NCBI GenBank assembly: GCA_964640955.1
Contig: CAZXJI010000016.1
Coordinates: forward strand, 1 to 64,000
Direction: 5' to 3'
Source: CAXXOK01 sp964640955
GTDB taxonomy: Bacteria > Bacillota > Clostridia > Christensenellales > Aristaeellaceae
DNA: 64,000 nt
In this document: one piece after another, positions 53,574 through 62,764 of the stretch
Layout: each line of letters opens with the position of its first letter
Position numbering within the stretch: the stretch's first letter is position 1
Position numbers and translations under genes: made by a program
Notes under the pieces: generated by a model
Databases searched by the model: none
What the model saw: the letters and a program-made list of their open reading frames with translations, nothing else
Told to the model about the DNA's origin: nothing

Positions 53574-55100
53574 ATGAAGAAATTGCTCTGTATGCTGCTT
53601 GTCGCTGCGCTGGCGTTCTCCGTCACCTCCGGCCTGGCCGAAGGCGACTACGCGGATACCATCGTCATCGGCATCGTAAGCGAACCGACCTACCTGGAGC
53701 CTAACGCGCCCGCCATCGGCGGTACCGAGATCCACGTGACCGACCAGATCTACGAAGGCCTTGTGACCATGAACGAGGACAATACCGAAATCGTTCCCTG
53801 CCTGGCGTCCGACTGGACGATCAGCGACGACGGCATGGTGTACACCTTCAACCTCGTTCCCGGCGTCAAGTTCTCCGACGGCACGCCGGTCAAGGGCGAG
53901 GACTGGGTGTGGAGCCTCTACCGCGCCCGCGATACCGAAACGTCCGAGTATTCCTTCATCGCCGAGGTTATCGACACGGTCGAGGCGACCGATGATCAGG
54001 TGGTCATCACCCTCAAATCGCCGACCTCCTCGTTCCTGGCGCAGCTGTGCAGCTTCAACATGGTGCTGGGCTGCAAGGCGTACGCCGAAAGCATGACCGA
54101 GGACGAATACATCATGAACCCCATGGGCACCGGCCCCTACATGCTCAAGGAATGGAGCCGCGGCAACTACGTGCTGTTGGAGGCCAACCCCAACTATCGT
54201 GATACCGCTTCCGTCAACACCCCCTACATCAAGTTCCAGGTCGTCTCCGACGACAACACGCGGCTGATGCAGTTGCAGGCCGGCCAGATCGACATCATGG
54301 GCGACGTGCCCGCCTCCCAGATGAGCGTGGTGCAGAGCAGCGAGGGCCTCCAGCTGTCCGTGTACGCCTCCACCCAGATCCGTTATCTTCTGCTGAACAC
54401 CACCAAGGAGCCCTTCAGCGATCCCGCGGTGCGCGCGGCGCTGGTGTACGGCATCAACAAGGCCGAGATGGCCGAGGTTGTGTACGGCGAGTTCGGCGCG
54501 CCGGTCGCCTCCGTCCTGTCCGAGGCGCACGGCCAGTACTACAACACCGACCTGAAAGTGGTGGATTATCAGCCCGAGGTCGCCAAGCAGATGCTGGCCG
54601 ACGCCGGCTATCCCGACGGTGTGGAGTTCACCATCTCCATCCCCAACGGCAGCGAGGTGTATGAGGAGATCGCGGTGCTCCTGCAGGCTTCGCTGGCCGA
54701 CGCGGGCTTCAAGGTGAACATCGAGTACGTCGAAAAGAAGGTCCTTTACGAAAACGCGCAGTCCGGCGCCCTGCAGGCCGTGTGCTTCCAGTGGTCGGAC
54801 GACTACTACGATCCTTCCGAGGTCGTCGGCTGGATTACCGACTACGGCCAGTCCAGCGCGTGGTTCACCTTCCTTAACGATCAGGCGCTGGACGACGAGC
54901 AGGCCGCGGCCCTTATCGAGCAGGATGCCGCCAAGCGCGTCGAAATGTACTGGGACATCCAGCAGAAGATCTACGACAACAACAACGTCATCCCCCTGTT
55001 CCACAACTCCTTCGCCTACGCCTACAGCGATAAGGTCGCCGGCCTGAGCGTGTCGACCTTCAACGACTACTACTGCAAGTACCTCACCAAGACCAATTAG
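53574..55100 (+). CDS. Peptide ABC transporter solute-binding protein (DppA/OppA type)
   Basis: The 508-residue protein has a signal peptide (MKKLLCMLLVAALAFSVTSGLAEG) with Ala at the cleavage point; the only early Cys (residue 6) is at the start of the hydrophobic core, so there is no lipobox. The body matches family 5 peptide-binding proteins: DQIYEGLVTMNEDNTEIVPCLASDW, GVKFSDGTPVKGEDWVW, NPMGTGPYMLKEW and RAALVYGINKAEM. It begins a seven-gene uptake and hydrolysis operon and has a near-consensus promoter. The sequence lies 80 bases before the first permease gene. Confidence 0.93.
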   Translation: MKKLLCMLLVAALAFSVTSGLAEGDYADTIVIGIVSEPTYLEPNAPAIGGTEIHVTDQIYEGLVTMNEDNTEIVPCLASDWTISDDGMVYTFNLVPGVKFSDGTPVKGEDWVWSLYRARDTETSEYSFIAEVIDTVEATDDQVVITLKSPTSSFLAQLCSFNMVLGCKAYAESMTEDEYIMNPMGTGPYMLKEWSRGNYVLLEANPNYRDTASVNTPYIKFQVVSDDNTRLMQLQAGQIDIMGDVPASQMSVVQSSEGLQLSVYASTQIRYLLLNTTKEPFSDPAVRAALVYGINKAEMAEVVYGEFGAPVASVLSEAHGQYYNTDLKVVDYQPEVAKQMLADAGYPDGVEFTISIPNGSEVYEEIAVLLQASLADAGFKVNIEYVEKKVLYENAQSGALQAVCFQWSDDYYDPSEVVGWITDYGQSSAWFTFLNDQALDDEQAAALIEQDAAKRVEMYWDIQQKIYDNNNVIPLFHNSFAYAYSDKVAGLSVSTFNDYYCKYLTKTN

Positions 55101-55180
55101 TTTTCCGGCTCCATCGACGCCCGGGGGCTGGCGCGCCGATCGCGCGCCAGCCCTCGCGGCGTCTCAATCCGAATAAGGCG

Positions 55181-56131
55181 GTGAAGTTCTTGCGTCAGCT
55201 GAACTACATCCTCAAGCGAACGCTGCAGATCCTCCCGGTTCTGCTGATCGTCACCATCATCACCTTTCTGATGATCCACCTGATCCCCGGCGATCCGGCG
55301 CGCATCCTCGCGGGCGAAAAGGCCCGGCCGGAGACGATCGAGGCGATGCGCGTGCGCCTGGGGCTGGACAAGCCCCTCTACGTCCAGTACTGGATCTACC
55401 TCAGGGATCTGGCGACGCTGGACCTGGGCACGTCGCTGCAGTATACGCGCCCCGTGGCGGATATCATTCTGGAACGCCTGCCCCTGACCATCAAGCTTAC
55501 GCTGTTTTCGACGCTGCTGGGCTTCCTGTTCGCCATGCCGCTGGGTTACCAGGCCGGCATCCGCAAGGACAGGCCGACCGACCACGTTATCCGCCTGTCC
55601 ACCCTCGTGGCCATCGCCATGCCGTCGTTCTGGGTCGGCCTGCTTTTGATGATCCTCTTTTCCCTCAAGCTGAAATGGCTGCCCGCGGGCGGCTGGGACC
55701 CGACCAGCTTCTGGACGCAGTTCAAGTGTCTTGTGCTGCCCGCCTTTACGCAGTCGCTGATGACGGGGGCCATCCTCATCCGCAACATGCGCAATTCCGT
55801 GGTGGACATCACCCGGCAGGATTACGTCGATTTTGCCCGCAGCAAGGGCATTTCCGCCCGTGCGATACGCAACCGCCACATTTTCCGCAATTCCATGGTC
55901 TCCACCGTCACGTTGCTGAGCATGCGCATGGCCGCGCTGCTGGGCGGAAGCGTGATTATCGAAACGGTCTTTTCTTTGCCGGGCATCGGCAAACTGACAT
56001 ACGAGGCCATCAGCAGCCGCGACTACACCACCGTGCAGTCCGTGGTGTTCCTCTTCGCGCTGCTGGTGCTGGTCATTAACCTCCTGACGGATATCGTGTA
56101 TTCCTTCCTCGACCCCCGGGTCAAGCTTTAA
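55181..56131 (+). CDS. dppB: Peptide ABC transporter permease (DppB)
   Basis: The 316-residue permease has six hydrophobic helices, the first-loop start FLMIHLIPGDPARILAG, and the coupling loop DYVDFARSKGISARAIRNRHIFRN. GTG 55181 follows AATAAGGCG, and the protein start (KFLRQLNYILKRTLQILPVL) is as expected. It pairs with the DppC protein next to it. Confidence 0.92.
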   Translation: MKFLRQLNYILKRTLQILPVLLIVTIITFLMIHLIPGDPARILAGEKARPETIEAMRVRLGLDKPLYVQYWIYLRDLATLDLGTSLQYTRPVADIILERLPLTIKLTLFSTLLGFLFAMPLGYQAGIRKDRPTDHVIRLSTLVAIAMPSFWVGLLLMILFSLKLKWLPAGGWDPTSFWTQFKCLVLPAFTQSLMTGAILIRNMRNSVVDITRQDYVDFARSKGISARAIRNRHIFRNSMVSTVTLLSMRMAALLGGSVIIETVFSLPGIGKLTYEAISSRDYTTVQSVVFLFALLVLVINLLTDIVYSFLDPRVKL

Positions 56132-56142
56132 GGAGGCGGCGC

Positions 56143-57000
56143 ATGAAGAAGCTTTACGATTCCTCCCCCCGCCGCCGCCGCAGGCTGCCGGCCTGGCTGG
56201 TGGCGCCCACGTTCATCGCGGGTTGCCTCATTGTGATCGCCGCCATTATTTTTGCCGTTTTTCCGGCGCAGATCGCCCCCTACGACCCCACGAAGATCAA
56301 CGTGCTGGCGCGTATGCAGGCGCCCTCGGTGGAGCATCTGTTCGGCACCGACAACTACGGGCGCGACATCTTTTCCCGCGTGGTGTGGGGCACGCGCATC
56401 GACCTGTCCATCGGCTTTTTCGGAGTGCTGATCCCGCTTGTTTTCGGCGGGATCATCGGGCTGCTGGCGGCGTGGTACGGCGGGGTGCTGGACAGCCTGC
56501 TCATGCGCTTCACCGAGATCATGATGGCCTTCCCTTTCACCATTCTGGTCATCGCCATCATCTCCATACTGGGCAACGGAGCCATTAACCTGTATATCGC
56601 GCTGTGGCTGGTCGGCTGGATGAGCTACGCCAAGCTCGTGCGCGCGGAGGTGTTTTCGCTCAAGGGCAGCGAGTTTGTGGAGGCGGCGAAGGTGGCGGGC
56701 TTTTCGGATGCGCGCATCCTGCTGCGCCACATCCTGCCCAACGTCATCTCCTCCTCCGTGGTGTTCGCCGCCAGCGACATGGTGCTGTGCATGCTCACCG
56801 GCGCGGCCATGAGCTTCCTGGGCCTGGGCGTGCAGCCGCCCACGCCCGAGTGGGGCGCGATTATGAACGAGGGCCGCTCCTACATCACCTACGCCTCCTG
56901 GATCACCTTTTACCCCGGCCTCTGCCTGGGCATCACCGGCGTGGGGCTGAGCCTGCTGGGCGACTCCATGACGGATATCCTCCGGACGAAGGGGAGGTAG
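56143..57000 (+). CDS. dppC: Peptide ABC transporter permease (DppC)
   Basis: The 285-residue permease has six hydrophobic helices, the typical FGTDNYGRDIFSRVVWGTRIDL and the coupling loop EFVEAAKVAGFSDARILLRHILPNV. AAGGAGG stands 6 bases before the ATG. Together with DppB it forms the transport channel. Confidence 0.93.
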   Translation: MKKLYDSSPRRRRRLPAWLVAPTFIAGCLIVIAAIIFAVFPAQIAPYDPTKINVLARMQAPSVEHLFGTDNYGRDIFSRVVWGTRIDLSIGFFGVLIPLVFGGIIGLLAAWYGGVLDSLLMRFTEIMMAFPFTILVIAIISILGNGAINLYIALWLVGWMSYAKLVRAEVFSLKGSEFVEAAKVAGFSDARILLRHILPNVISSSVVFAASDMVLCMLTGAAMSFLGLGVQPPTPEWGAIMNEGRSYITYASWITFYPGLCLGITGVGLSLLGDSMTDILRTKGR

Positions 57001-57004
57001 GGCA

Positions 57005-58015
57005 ATGGCGGAAAAACTGTTGGAGGTCAAAAACCTCAAAACGTACTTCAAAACCCGCGAGGAGACCGTCAAGGCCGTGGACGACGTGTCCTTCTGCGTA
57101 TACCGGGGCGAAACCTTCGGGCTGGTGGGCGAATCCGGCTGCGGCAAGAGCCAGACCTGCCGTTCCATTCTGGGGCTGTTGAAAAAGCCCGGCAAGGTGG
57201 TGGGCGGGCAGATTCTGCTGGATGGGCACAACCTGGTCGGTCTGCCGGAAAAGGAACTGCGCAAATACCGCGGCAAGAAGATGTCCGTCATCTTCCAGGA
57301 GCCGATGACGTCCCTGTCCCCGGTATTGAAAATCAAAAAACAGATTATGGAGATTTTCGACGATCAGCCCATGACCCGCAGGGAGAAAAAGCAGAAGGCG
57401 ATCGACCTGCTGCGCATGGTGGGCATCCCCTCGCCGGAAACGCGGGTGGAGGAGTATACGCACCAGTTTTCCGGCGGCATGCGCCAGCGGGCGATGATCG
57501 CCATGGCGCTGGGCGCGAAGCCGGAACTGCTGATTGCCGACGAACCCACCACGGCGCTGGACGTGACGATACAGGACCAGATCATGAAGCTCATCAACCA
57601 GCTCCGGCAGGAAATGGACATGAGCGTGATTCTGGTGACGCACGACCTGGGCGTCATCGCGCAGATGTGCGACCGCGTGGCCGTGATGTACGCCGGCATG
57701 ATTATGGAAATGTGCGACGTGGTGACGCTTTTCGCCCATCCGCGCCACCCCTACACCTACGCGCTCATGCAATCCCTGCCCGATCCCGCCAACAAGGGCG
57801 CGCGGCTGGCCGCCATCGCAGGCTCCCCGCCTCACCTGGGGCACCTGCCGGAGGGCTGTCCCTTCGCGCCACGCTGCCCGCTGTGCGGGGACGTGTGCCG
57901 AAAGGAGCGCCCGGCGCTGGCCGATATTGCGCCGGGGCACGCCGTGCGCTGCCACTTCGCGGCGCAGACCGCCTCCTTCAAGGGAATTATCGACGTACCG
58001 GGAGAGGGGGCGTAA
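57005..58015 (+). CDS. dppD: Peptide ABC transporter ATPase (DppD)
   Basis: The 336-residue ATPase has Walker A GESGCGKSQ (Gln where most have Thr), Q-loop IFQEPMTSLSP, signature FSGGMRQRAMIAMAL and Walker B LLIADEPTTALD, with His switch VTHDLGVI. The C-terminal Cys-rich stretch PFAPRCPLCGDVCRKERP is the oligopeptide/dipeptide transporter domain, which in some family members holds an iron-sulfur cluster. It works with DppF. Confidence 0.93.
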   Translation: MAEKLLEVKNLKTYFKTREETVKAVDDVSFCVYRGETFGLVGESGCGKSQTCRSILGLLKKPGKVVGGQILLDGHNLVGLPEKELRKYRGKKMSVIFQEPMTSLSPVLKIKKQIMEIFDDQPMTRREKKQKAIDLLRMVGIPSPETRVEEYTHQFSGGMRQRAMIAMALGAKPELLIADEPTTALDVTIQDQIMKLINQLRQEMDMSVILVTHDLGVIAQMCDRVAVMYAGMIMEMCDVVTLFAHPRHPYTYALMQSLPDPANKGARLAAIAGSPPHLGHLPEGCPFAPRCPLCGDVCRKERPALADIAPGHAVRCHFAAQTASFKGIIDVPGEGA

Positions 58016-58021
58016 GGCGCG

Positions 58022-59041
58022 GTGGAAACGACGTTTGATTATGAAAAGGCCGGGGAGCTGGTCACGGTCGAAGGTGTTTCCAAATGGTTCCCGGTCAAGC
58101 AGGGCGTTGTGGAGGCGCTGCGGGGCAAACCGAAGCGCTACGTGAAGGCCGTGGACGACGTGAGCCTGAGCGTGTACCGCGGCGAGTGCATGGGGCTGGT
58201 GGGCGAGTCCGGCTGCGGCAAGTCGACGCTTGCGCGCACCATCATCCGCCTGTACGAGCCCACGAAGGGCCGGATCGTCGTGGACGGGGTGGACATCACC
58301 CAGCTTTCCGGCAAGGCGCTGCGCGCCGTGCGGCCCAAAATGCAGATGATCTTCCAGGACCCCTACTCAAGCCTCAACCCCCGCATGTCCGTCAGGGAGA
58401 TTCTCGGCGAGATTCTGCGCGTGCACAGGGCCGTGCCTCCGGAAAAGGTGGAGGAGCGGGTGCTGGAGCTGATGTCCATCTGCGGGCTTTCGGCCGATTA
58501 CGCGTCGCGCTTTCCGGGCGAATTTTCCGGCGGGCAGCAGCAGCGCGTGGGCATCGCGCGGGCGCTGGCGCTGGAGCCGAAGTTCATCATCGCGGACGAG
58601 CCGGTATCGGCGCTGGACGTGTCCATACAGGCGCAGATCATCAACCTGCTGGGCGACCTGCAGCAGAAGCTGGGCCTGACGCTATTGTTCATTTCCCACG
58701 ATCTGCGGGTGATCCGCCACATTACCCACCGCGTGGCGGTGATGTACCTGGGCAGCGTGGTGGAGCTGGGACCCTCGCAGGAGGTGTTCGAGTGTCCGCT
58801 GCACCCCTACACGTCGGTGCTCACCAAGGCCGCGCCGGTGCTGAACCCCCTGAACCGCACCCGCGAGTACGCCATCGAGGGCGAAACGCCCAGCCCCATC
58901 GACATGCCCATCGGCTGCCGCTTCCACCCGCGCTGCACCTATTGCAGGGAGCGGTGCCGCACGGAGGCGCCCAAGCTTCGGGAACTGTCGCCGGGGCGGT
59001 ACGTGGCCTGCCACTATCCGCTGGAGGACGCGGAAACATGA
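58022..59041 (+). CDS. dppF: Peptide ABC transporter ATPase (DppF)
   Basis: The 339-residue ATPase partner has Walker A GESGCGKST, Q-loop IFQDPYSSLNPR, signature FSGGQQQRVGIARAL, Walker B FIIADEPVSALD and His switch ISHDLRVI. The C-terminal RFHPRCTYCRERC stretch repeats the Cys pattern of DppD. GTG 58022 is the likely start, six bases after the DppD stop. Its end overlaps the first creatininase-family gene (ATGA), binding transport and hydrolysis in one unit. Confidence 0.93.
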   Translation: METTFDYEKAGELVTVEGVSKWFPVKQGVVEALRGKPKRYVKAVDDVSLSVYRGECMGLVGESGCGKSTLARTIIRLYEPTKGRIVVDGVDITQLSGKALRAVRPKMQMIFQDPYSSLNPRMSVREILGEILRVHRAVPPEKVEERVLELMSICGLSADYASRFPGEFSGGQQQRVGIARALALEPKFIIADEPVSALDVSIQAQIINLLGDLQQKLGLTLLFISHDLRVIRHITHRVAVMYLGSVVELGPSQEVFECPLHPYTSVLTKAAPVLNPLNRTREYAIEGETPSPIDMPIGCRFHPRCTYCRERCRTEAPKLRELSPGRYVACHYPLEDAET

Positions 59042-59802
59042 GGCTTTCCGAGCTTTGCTGGCCCGAGGCCGCCGCGGTGCTGAAACGCGACCCGGTGGTG
59101 ATTCTGCCCATGGGCACGCAGGAGGTGCACGGCAGGCACCTGCCGCTTTCCACCGACATGCTCGCGCCCGACCGTGTGGTGGCGCTGATCGAGCAAAAAC
59201 GGCCGGACGTGCTGATCCTCCCGTCGCTTCCGCAGGGTAACTGCGAATCTCAGACGGAGTTCCCGGGCACGCTTTCGCTGGGGCCGGAGCTGTTGTACCG
59301 GGTGCTGATGAACATCTTCACCTCGCTGCAAAAGCACGGCGCGCGGCGCTTTATGGCCGTGAACGGCCACGGCCCCAACGCCGGGCCGCTGGACCGCGCG
59401 GGGCTCGCGCTGGCCCGCAGGGGCGCGCGGCTGATGGAGTTCAACTGGTGGCGCTGCGTGTGGGACATGAACCCGGCGTGGAAGGGCGGGCACGGCGGTG
59501 GGCAGGAGACGGCGGCGATCCTTGCGATCGACGAGCGGCTGGTGAAGCGGGAGAACTTCGAGGCGGTCGTGCCGGCGGGCATCGCCCCGCACATGCCCGC
59601 GGCCGGCTGGGACGACGTCGTATACGGCGGCGTGCATGTGCCCGTACCGCGCCCCGACATCCGCGTAACGGAAAACGGCTGGCTGGGGGAGGATCCCCCG
59701 GAAGCCGCGACGAAGGAATGGGGCGAGAGGATGCTCGCCGCCGCCGCGGAATGGGGAGCGGAACTGATCGACGCGTTTCAAAAACTATCATTGGAGGCGT
59801 AG
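59038..59802 (+). CDS. Creatininase-family amidohydrolase, copy 1
   Basis: The 254-residue enzyme carries the creatininase metal-binding residues: GTQEVHGRHLPLSTD (Glu, His and Asp), the CESQTEFPGTLSL segment, NGHGPN and GGHGGGQETAAIL (His and Glu). Family members open cyclic amides or formamido groups, for example creatinine, FAPy compounds and the mycofactocin peptide. ATG 59038 overlaps the DppF stop. It is about half identical by eye to the next gene, so the two are paralogues and may form one mixed complex or have different substrates. Confidence 0.88.
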   Translation: MRLSELCWPEAAAVLKRDPVVILPMGTQEVHGRHLPLSTDMLAPDRVVALIEQKRPDVLILPSLPQGNCESQTEFPGTLSLGPELLYRVLMNIFTSLQKHGARRFMAVNGHGPNAGPLDRAGLALARRGARLMEFNWWRCVWDMNPAWKGGHGGGQETAAILAIDERLVKRENFEAVVPAGIAPHMPAAGWDDVVYGGVHVPVPRPDIRVTENGWLGEDPPEAATKEWGERMLAAAAEWGAELIDAFQKLSLEA

Positions 59803-59806
59803 CGCA

Positions 59807-60574
59807 ATGCGGATTGCAAACCTGAACTGGGTGGAAGCGAAAGAGTACTTCGACAAAAACGACATCATCCTGCTTTCGGTGGGCAGCATCGAATGCCACG
59901 GCAAACACCTGCCGCTGGGCACGGATACGCTGATCCCCACGAAGCTGCTGGACCTCATCGAGCCGCAGACGGACGTGGCCATCGCGCCCATCATCCCCTA
60001 CGGCGCGTGCGACTCGCAGACGGATTACCCCGGCACCGTATCCCTGGGCGCAGACACGCTCTACGACGTGTTCTCCCGGCTGACCGAGGGCTACCGCCGC
60101 CACGGCGTGCGCCGCTTCTGCGTGCTAAACGGCCACGGCGGCAACATACCGGTGCTGGATCGCGTGGCGCTCGACCTGGCGCGCGAGGGCTGCCTGCTGG
60201 CGGAACTCAACTGGTGGCTGATGGCTTGGGACCTGAACCCCGCGTGGAAGGGCGGCCACGGCGGCGGCGAGGAAACCGCGGGCATCCTCGGCGTCGACCC
60301 CAAGCTGGTGCGCTGGGATCTGGTGGAAGACCTGAAATTCCTGCCCGTCTCCGACGAGATCGAGGCCACGGGCTTCAAAAACGTCCGCTTCAAGGGCGTG
60401 GAAATCCCCATGCCGCGACCCGTGACGGACATTACCGACAACGGCTGGATCGGCCCCGACCACCCCAACACCGCGACCGAGAAATGGGGCCGGGACATGC
60501 TGGATGCCTGCGCCAAGTACATCGCCGAGTTTATGGACGCGTTCCGCCGCGTTCCGCTGCCCGAAAAGAGGTAG
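59807..60574 (+). CDS. Creatininase-family amidohydrolase, copy 2
   Basis: The 255-residue paralogue has GSIECHGKHLPLGTD, CDSQTDYPGTVSL, NGHGGNIP and GGHGGGEETAGIL, so all metal ligands are kept. GGAGGCG lies about 8 bases before the ATG. The tandem with copy 1, fused operon-wise to a peptide importer and a peptidase, suggests a substrate that enters through Dpp, such as a cyclic dipeptide or modified amide. Which copy acts on which substrate cannot be read from sequence. Confidence 0.88.
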   Translation: MRIANLNWVEAKEYFDKNDIILLSVGSIECHGKHLPLGTDTLIPTKLLDLIEPQTDVAIAPIIPYGACDSQTDYPGTVSLGADTLYDVFSRLTEGYRRHGVRRFCVLNGHGGNIPVLDRVALDLAREGCLLAELNWWLMAWDLNPAWKGGHGGGEETAGILGVDPKLVRWDLVEDLKFLPVSDEIEATGFKNVRFKGVEIPMPRPVTDITDNGWIGPDHPNTATEKWGRDMLDACAKYIAEFMDAFRRVPLPEKR

Positions 60575-60580
60575 ACGAAC

Positions 60581-61648
60581 ATGAACGAACTGAGCATGAT
60601 CGAGGCTCTTTCCAACGCCAACGGCGCGCCCGGCTTCGAGGACGAGGTGCTGCTCGCCGCGCGCGCCCACGCGCCCAAGTCGCTTGCGGTGACGGAGGAC
60701 CGCTTCCGCAACCTTTACCTGCGCCGGCCCGAAAACAAGGGGCGCAAGCCCGTGGTGCAGCTGGACGCCCACACCGACGAGATCGCCTTTATGGTGCAGT
60801 ACATAAACCCCAACGGCACGCTGCACTTTATCCCGCTGGGGGGCATCGTGCCCTCCAACATCCCCGCCCACCGCGTGCGGGTCTTAAACCGCGACGGGAA
60901 ATGGATACCCGGCGTGACGGCCGCCAAGCCCCCGCATTTCATGAGCGAGGCGGAGAAAAACAAAATGCCGGACGTCGGCGACATGGCCATCGACATCGGC
61001 GCAGCGTCGCTTGAGGAGGCGCGGGACATTTACGGCATCCGCGTGGCGGCTCCGGTGGTGCCGGACGTGGCCTTTACCTACGACGAGACGCACGACACCA
61101 TGATCGGCAAAGCGTTCGACTGCCGCCTGGGCTGCGCGGGCGTGCTGGGCACGCTGGCCGCCGTGGAGGGCGAGGCGCTTTCCGTGGACGTGGTGGGCGC
61201 GCTTTCCGTGCAGGAGGAGATGGGCCTGCGCGGCGCGACCGTGACCGCCCGCACCGTGAAGCCGGACGTGGCGATCGTATTCGAGGGCTGCCCCGCGGAC
61301 GATACGGTGGTCGAGCCCGCGGCGATCCAGACGGCCATCCGCAAGGGCCCGATGCTCAGGCACATCGACGCGCGGATGATTACCCACCCGCGCTTCCAGC
61401 GCTTCGCGCTGGATCTGGCGGCAAAGATGAACATTCCCTGTCAGGAAGCGGTGCGCACCGGCGGCTCCACCAACGGCTCGCCCATCCACCTGTCCAACGC
61501 CGGAGTGCCCTGCATCGTCATGGGTCTGCCGGTGCGCTACATCCACAGCCACTACGGCATCGCCGCGTTCGAGGATTACCGCAACGCCGTCCGACTGGCG
61601 ACGGCCATCCTGCGGGAGCTGAACGCCGACGTAATTGCGGGGTTCTAA
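60581..61648 (+). CDS. M42-family metallo-aminopeptidase
   Basis: The 355-residue enzyme matches the M42 glutamyl aminopeptidase/PepA-like family that trims short peptides with two metal ions: the first metal ligands are in QLDAHTDEIAFMV, the catalytic Glu pair in VQEEMGLRG, further ligands in FEGCPADD and HSHYGIAAFEDYRN, and TGGSTNGSPIHLS lines the site. It is the last gene of the Dpp operon and would degrade the imported peptides in the cytoplasm. AAAAGAGG precedes the ATG. Confidence 0.9.
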   Translation: MNELSMIEALSNANGAPGFEDEVLLAARAHAPKSLAVTEDRFRNLYLRRPENKGRKPVVQLDAHTDEIAFMVQYINPNGTLHFIPLGGIVPSNIPAHRVRVLNRDGKWIPGVTAAKPPHFMSEAEKNKMPDVGDMAIDIGAASLEEARDIYGIRVAAPVVPDVAFTYDETHDTMIGKAFDCRLGCAGVLGTLAAVEGEALSVDVVGALSVQEEMGLRGATVTARTVKPDVAIVFEGCPADDTVVEPAAIQTAIRKGPMLRHIDARMITHPRFQRFALDLAAKMNIPCQEAVRTGGSTNGSPIHLSNAGVPCIVMGLPVRYIHSHYGIAAFEDYRNAVRLATAILRELNADVIAGF

Positions 61649-61797
61649 GCTTGAACCGGCAAGGAACGGAACCGGCGCGCGGTGCGATGAGGACGCGTTG
61701 GTTCCGTTCGCCGCCGGCAGGCCGCGCAAGCCGGGCTGCGAAGCCCTCCGCGGGTGTGCGCATGTGCCTGAAACGGTGAAAAAATGCCGGTTTGGTA

Positions 61798-61826
61798 TTG
61801 CATTTTACCCTGAGTTCGTGTATGAT
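61798..61826 (+). promoter_or_regulatory. tRNA-Thr promoter
   Basis: TTGCAT (61798-61803), 17-base spacer, TATGAT (61821-61826), about 24 bases before the tRNA. Nothing else is seen in the 200 bases between the peptidase and the tRNA. Confidence 0.8.
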
Positions 61827-61849
61827 ATTTCCGTTGCCCAAAAGTCCGT

Positions 61850-61925
61850 GCTGATGTAGCTCAGTCGGTAGAGCACATCCTTGGTAAGGATGAGGTCACC
61901 AGTTCGAATCTGGTCATCAGCTCCA
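61850..61925 (+). tRNA. tRNA-Thr, anticodon GGT
   Basis: The acceptor stem GCTGATG pairs with CATCAGC, the D arm is GCTCAGTCGGTAGAGC, the anticodon arm CATCC-TTGGTAA-GGATG gives anticodon GGT (codon ACC, threonine), and the T arm is ACCAGTTCGAATCTGGT. The CCA end is encoded (61923-61925). Confidence 0.97.
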
Positions 61926-61931
61926 CAGCGA

Positions 61932-61963
61932 AGCCCTCGAGCCTGTACGGCTCGAGGGCTTTT
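61932..61963 (+). terminator. Terminator after tRNA-Thr
   Basis: AGCCCTCGAGCC (61932-61943) pairs with GGCTCGAGGGCT (61949-61960), followed by TTT. Confidence 0.85.
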
Positions 61964-62012
61964 ACATATTTATGGGGCCATTATGTTTCCTTAGGAGAGG
62001 AGCAACCGCAAC

Positions 62013-62605
62013 TCAATGTAATAAAGAGAATTGAAATCTGTATGTTATTTTGCGGGCCATAAGGATCAAAAAGTCTCTGTGCTTTACACATAAAGGTTTG
62101 TCCGCGGGTCGAAAGGCGGGGTGACCACGGGCGAAAAGGGTAATAAGTGTGGAATCGTTCCAAGCGGCTTTCGACATGGCCTCCCTTGTTTTACGCTTGG
62201 TGTCAATATCACTATAGATATACGTCCGCAAAGTTGTTGTTACATCGCCGTGCCCGAGTATTGCGGACAACGTTTACTATCGACGATATAAATCTCTTCC
62301 GAAGCAAAAGTGTGTCGGAGCACATGATCGCCGTACGATTCCAAGCCAACTTGCTTAAGGCAGGTACGGAAAGCTCGGGAAACATTGCTTCGATCGGACG
62401 GCGTATGATCTGATTAACGCTTACACTGCCGTCACTTATATTCCACCAACGCAAACCGCACAACTCGGCTACTCGTTTCGAGAATGAATAGTAATCCGTG
62501 CCCGTGTGCATTGTCCGGCAAGCTTATATAACGCTGGATTTCCGCCTCGAAAAGAGCCCCTTAATACCGTTTTTCTCAAGCTTCGGGAGCTCAACCGCGC
62601 TTATA
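62013..62605 (-). pseudogene. Decayed tyrosine recombinase (integrase)
   Basis: Three reading frames carry consecutive pieces of one integrase. Frame one has LEKNGIKG and EAEIQRYISLPDN (about 62511-62549); a second has RVAELCGLRWWNISDG (about 62425-62475), the start of the catalytic region; another has HVLRHTFAS (62303-62326), with the box II His and Arg; the third has SAILGHGDVTTTLRTY (about 62210-62258) with the LGH motif and the presumed nucleophile Tyr. Frameshifts, and a deletion between LRHTF and LGH, mean no functional protein. The conserved part ends near 62160. Its place next to tRNA-Thr fits integration at that gene. Confidence 0.85.
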
Positions 62606-62764
62606 GGATCGCCGCCTTCCCCCTGCAGAGGAGGCGGCGCCACGTCGTATTCAGGCAAGAAGCTTTACTGTTCGCTGCTTTGGCCTGCTTTTTCTGGCTG
62701 GCATTTGGCGTATCATTTCCTTATAACGTTGGCTGGGAAGGCCGGGCGTATAAGCCCTGCAGCC
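62606..62764. other. Gene-poor gap between the integrase remnant and the enolase-superfamily gene
   Basis: Lower-GC sequence with no convincing gene, hairpin or repeat. Open frames here lack a ribosome site and family features. Confidence 0.5.
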
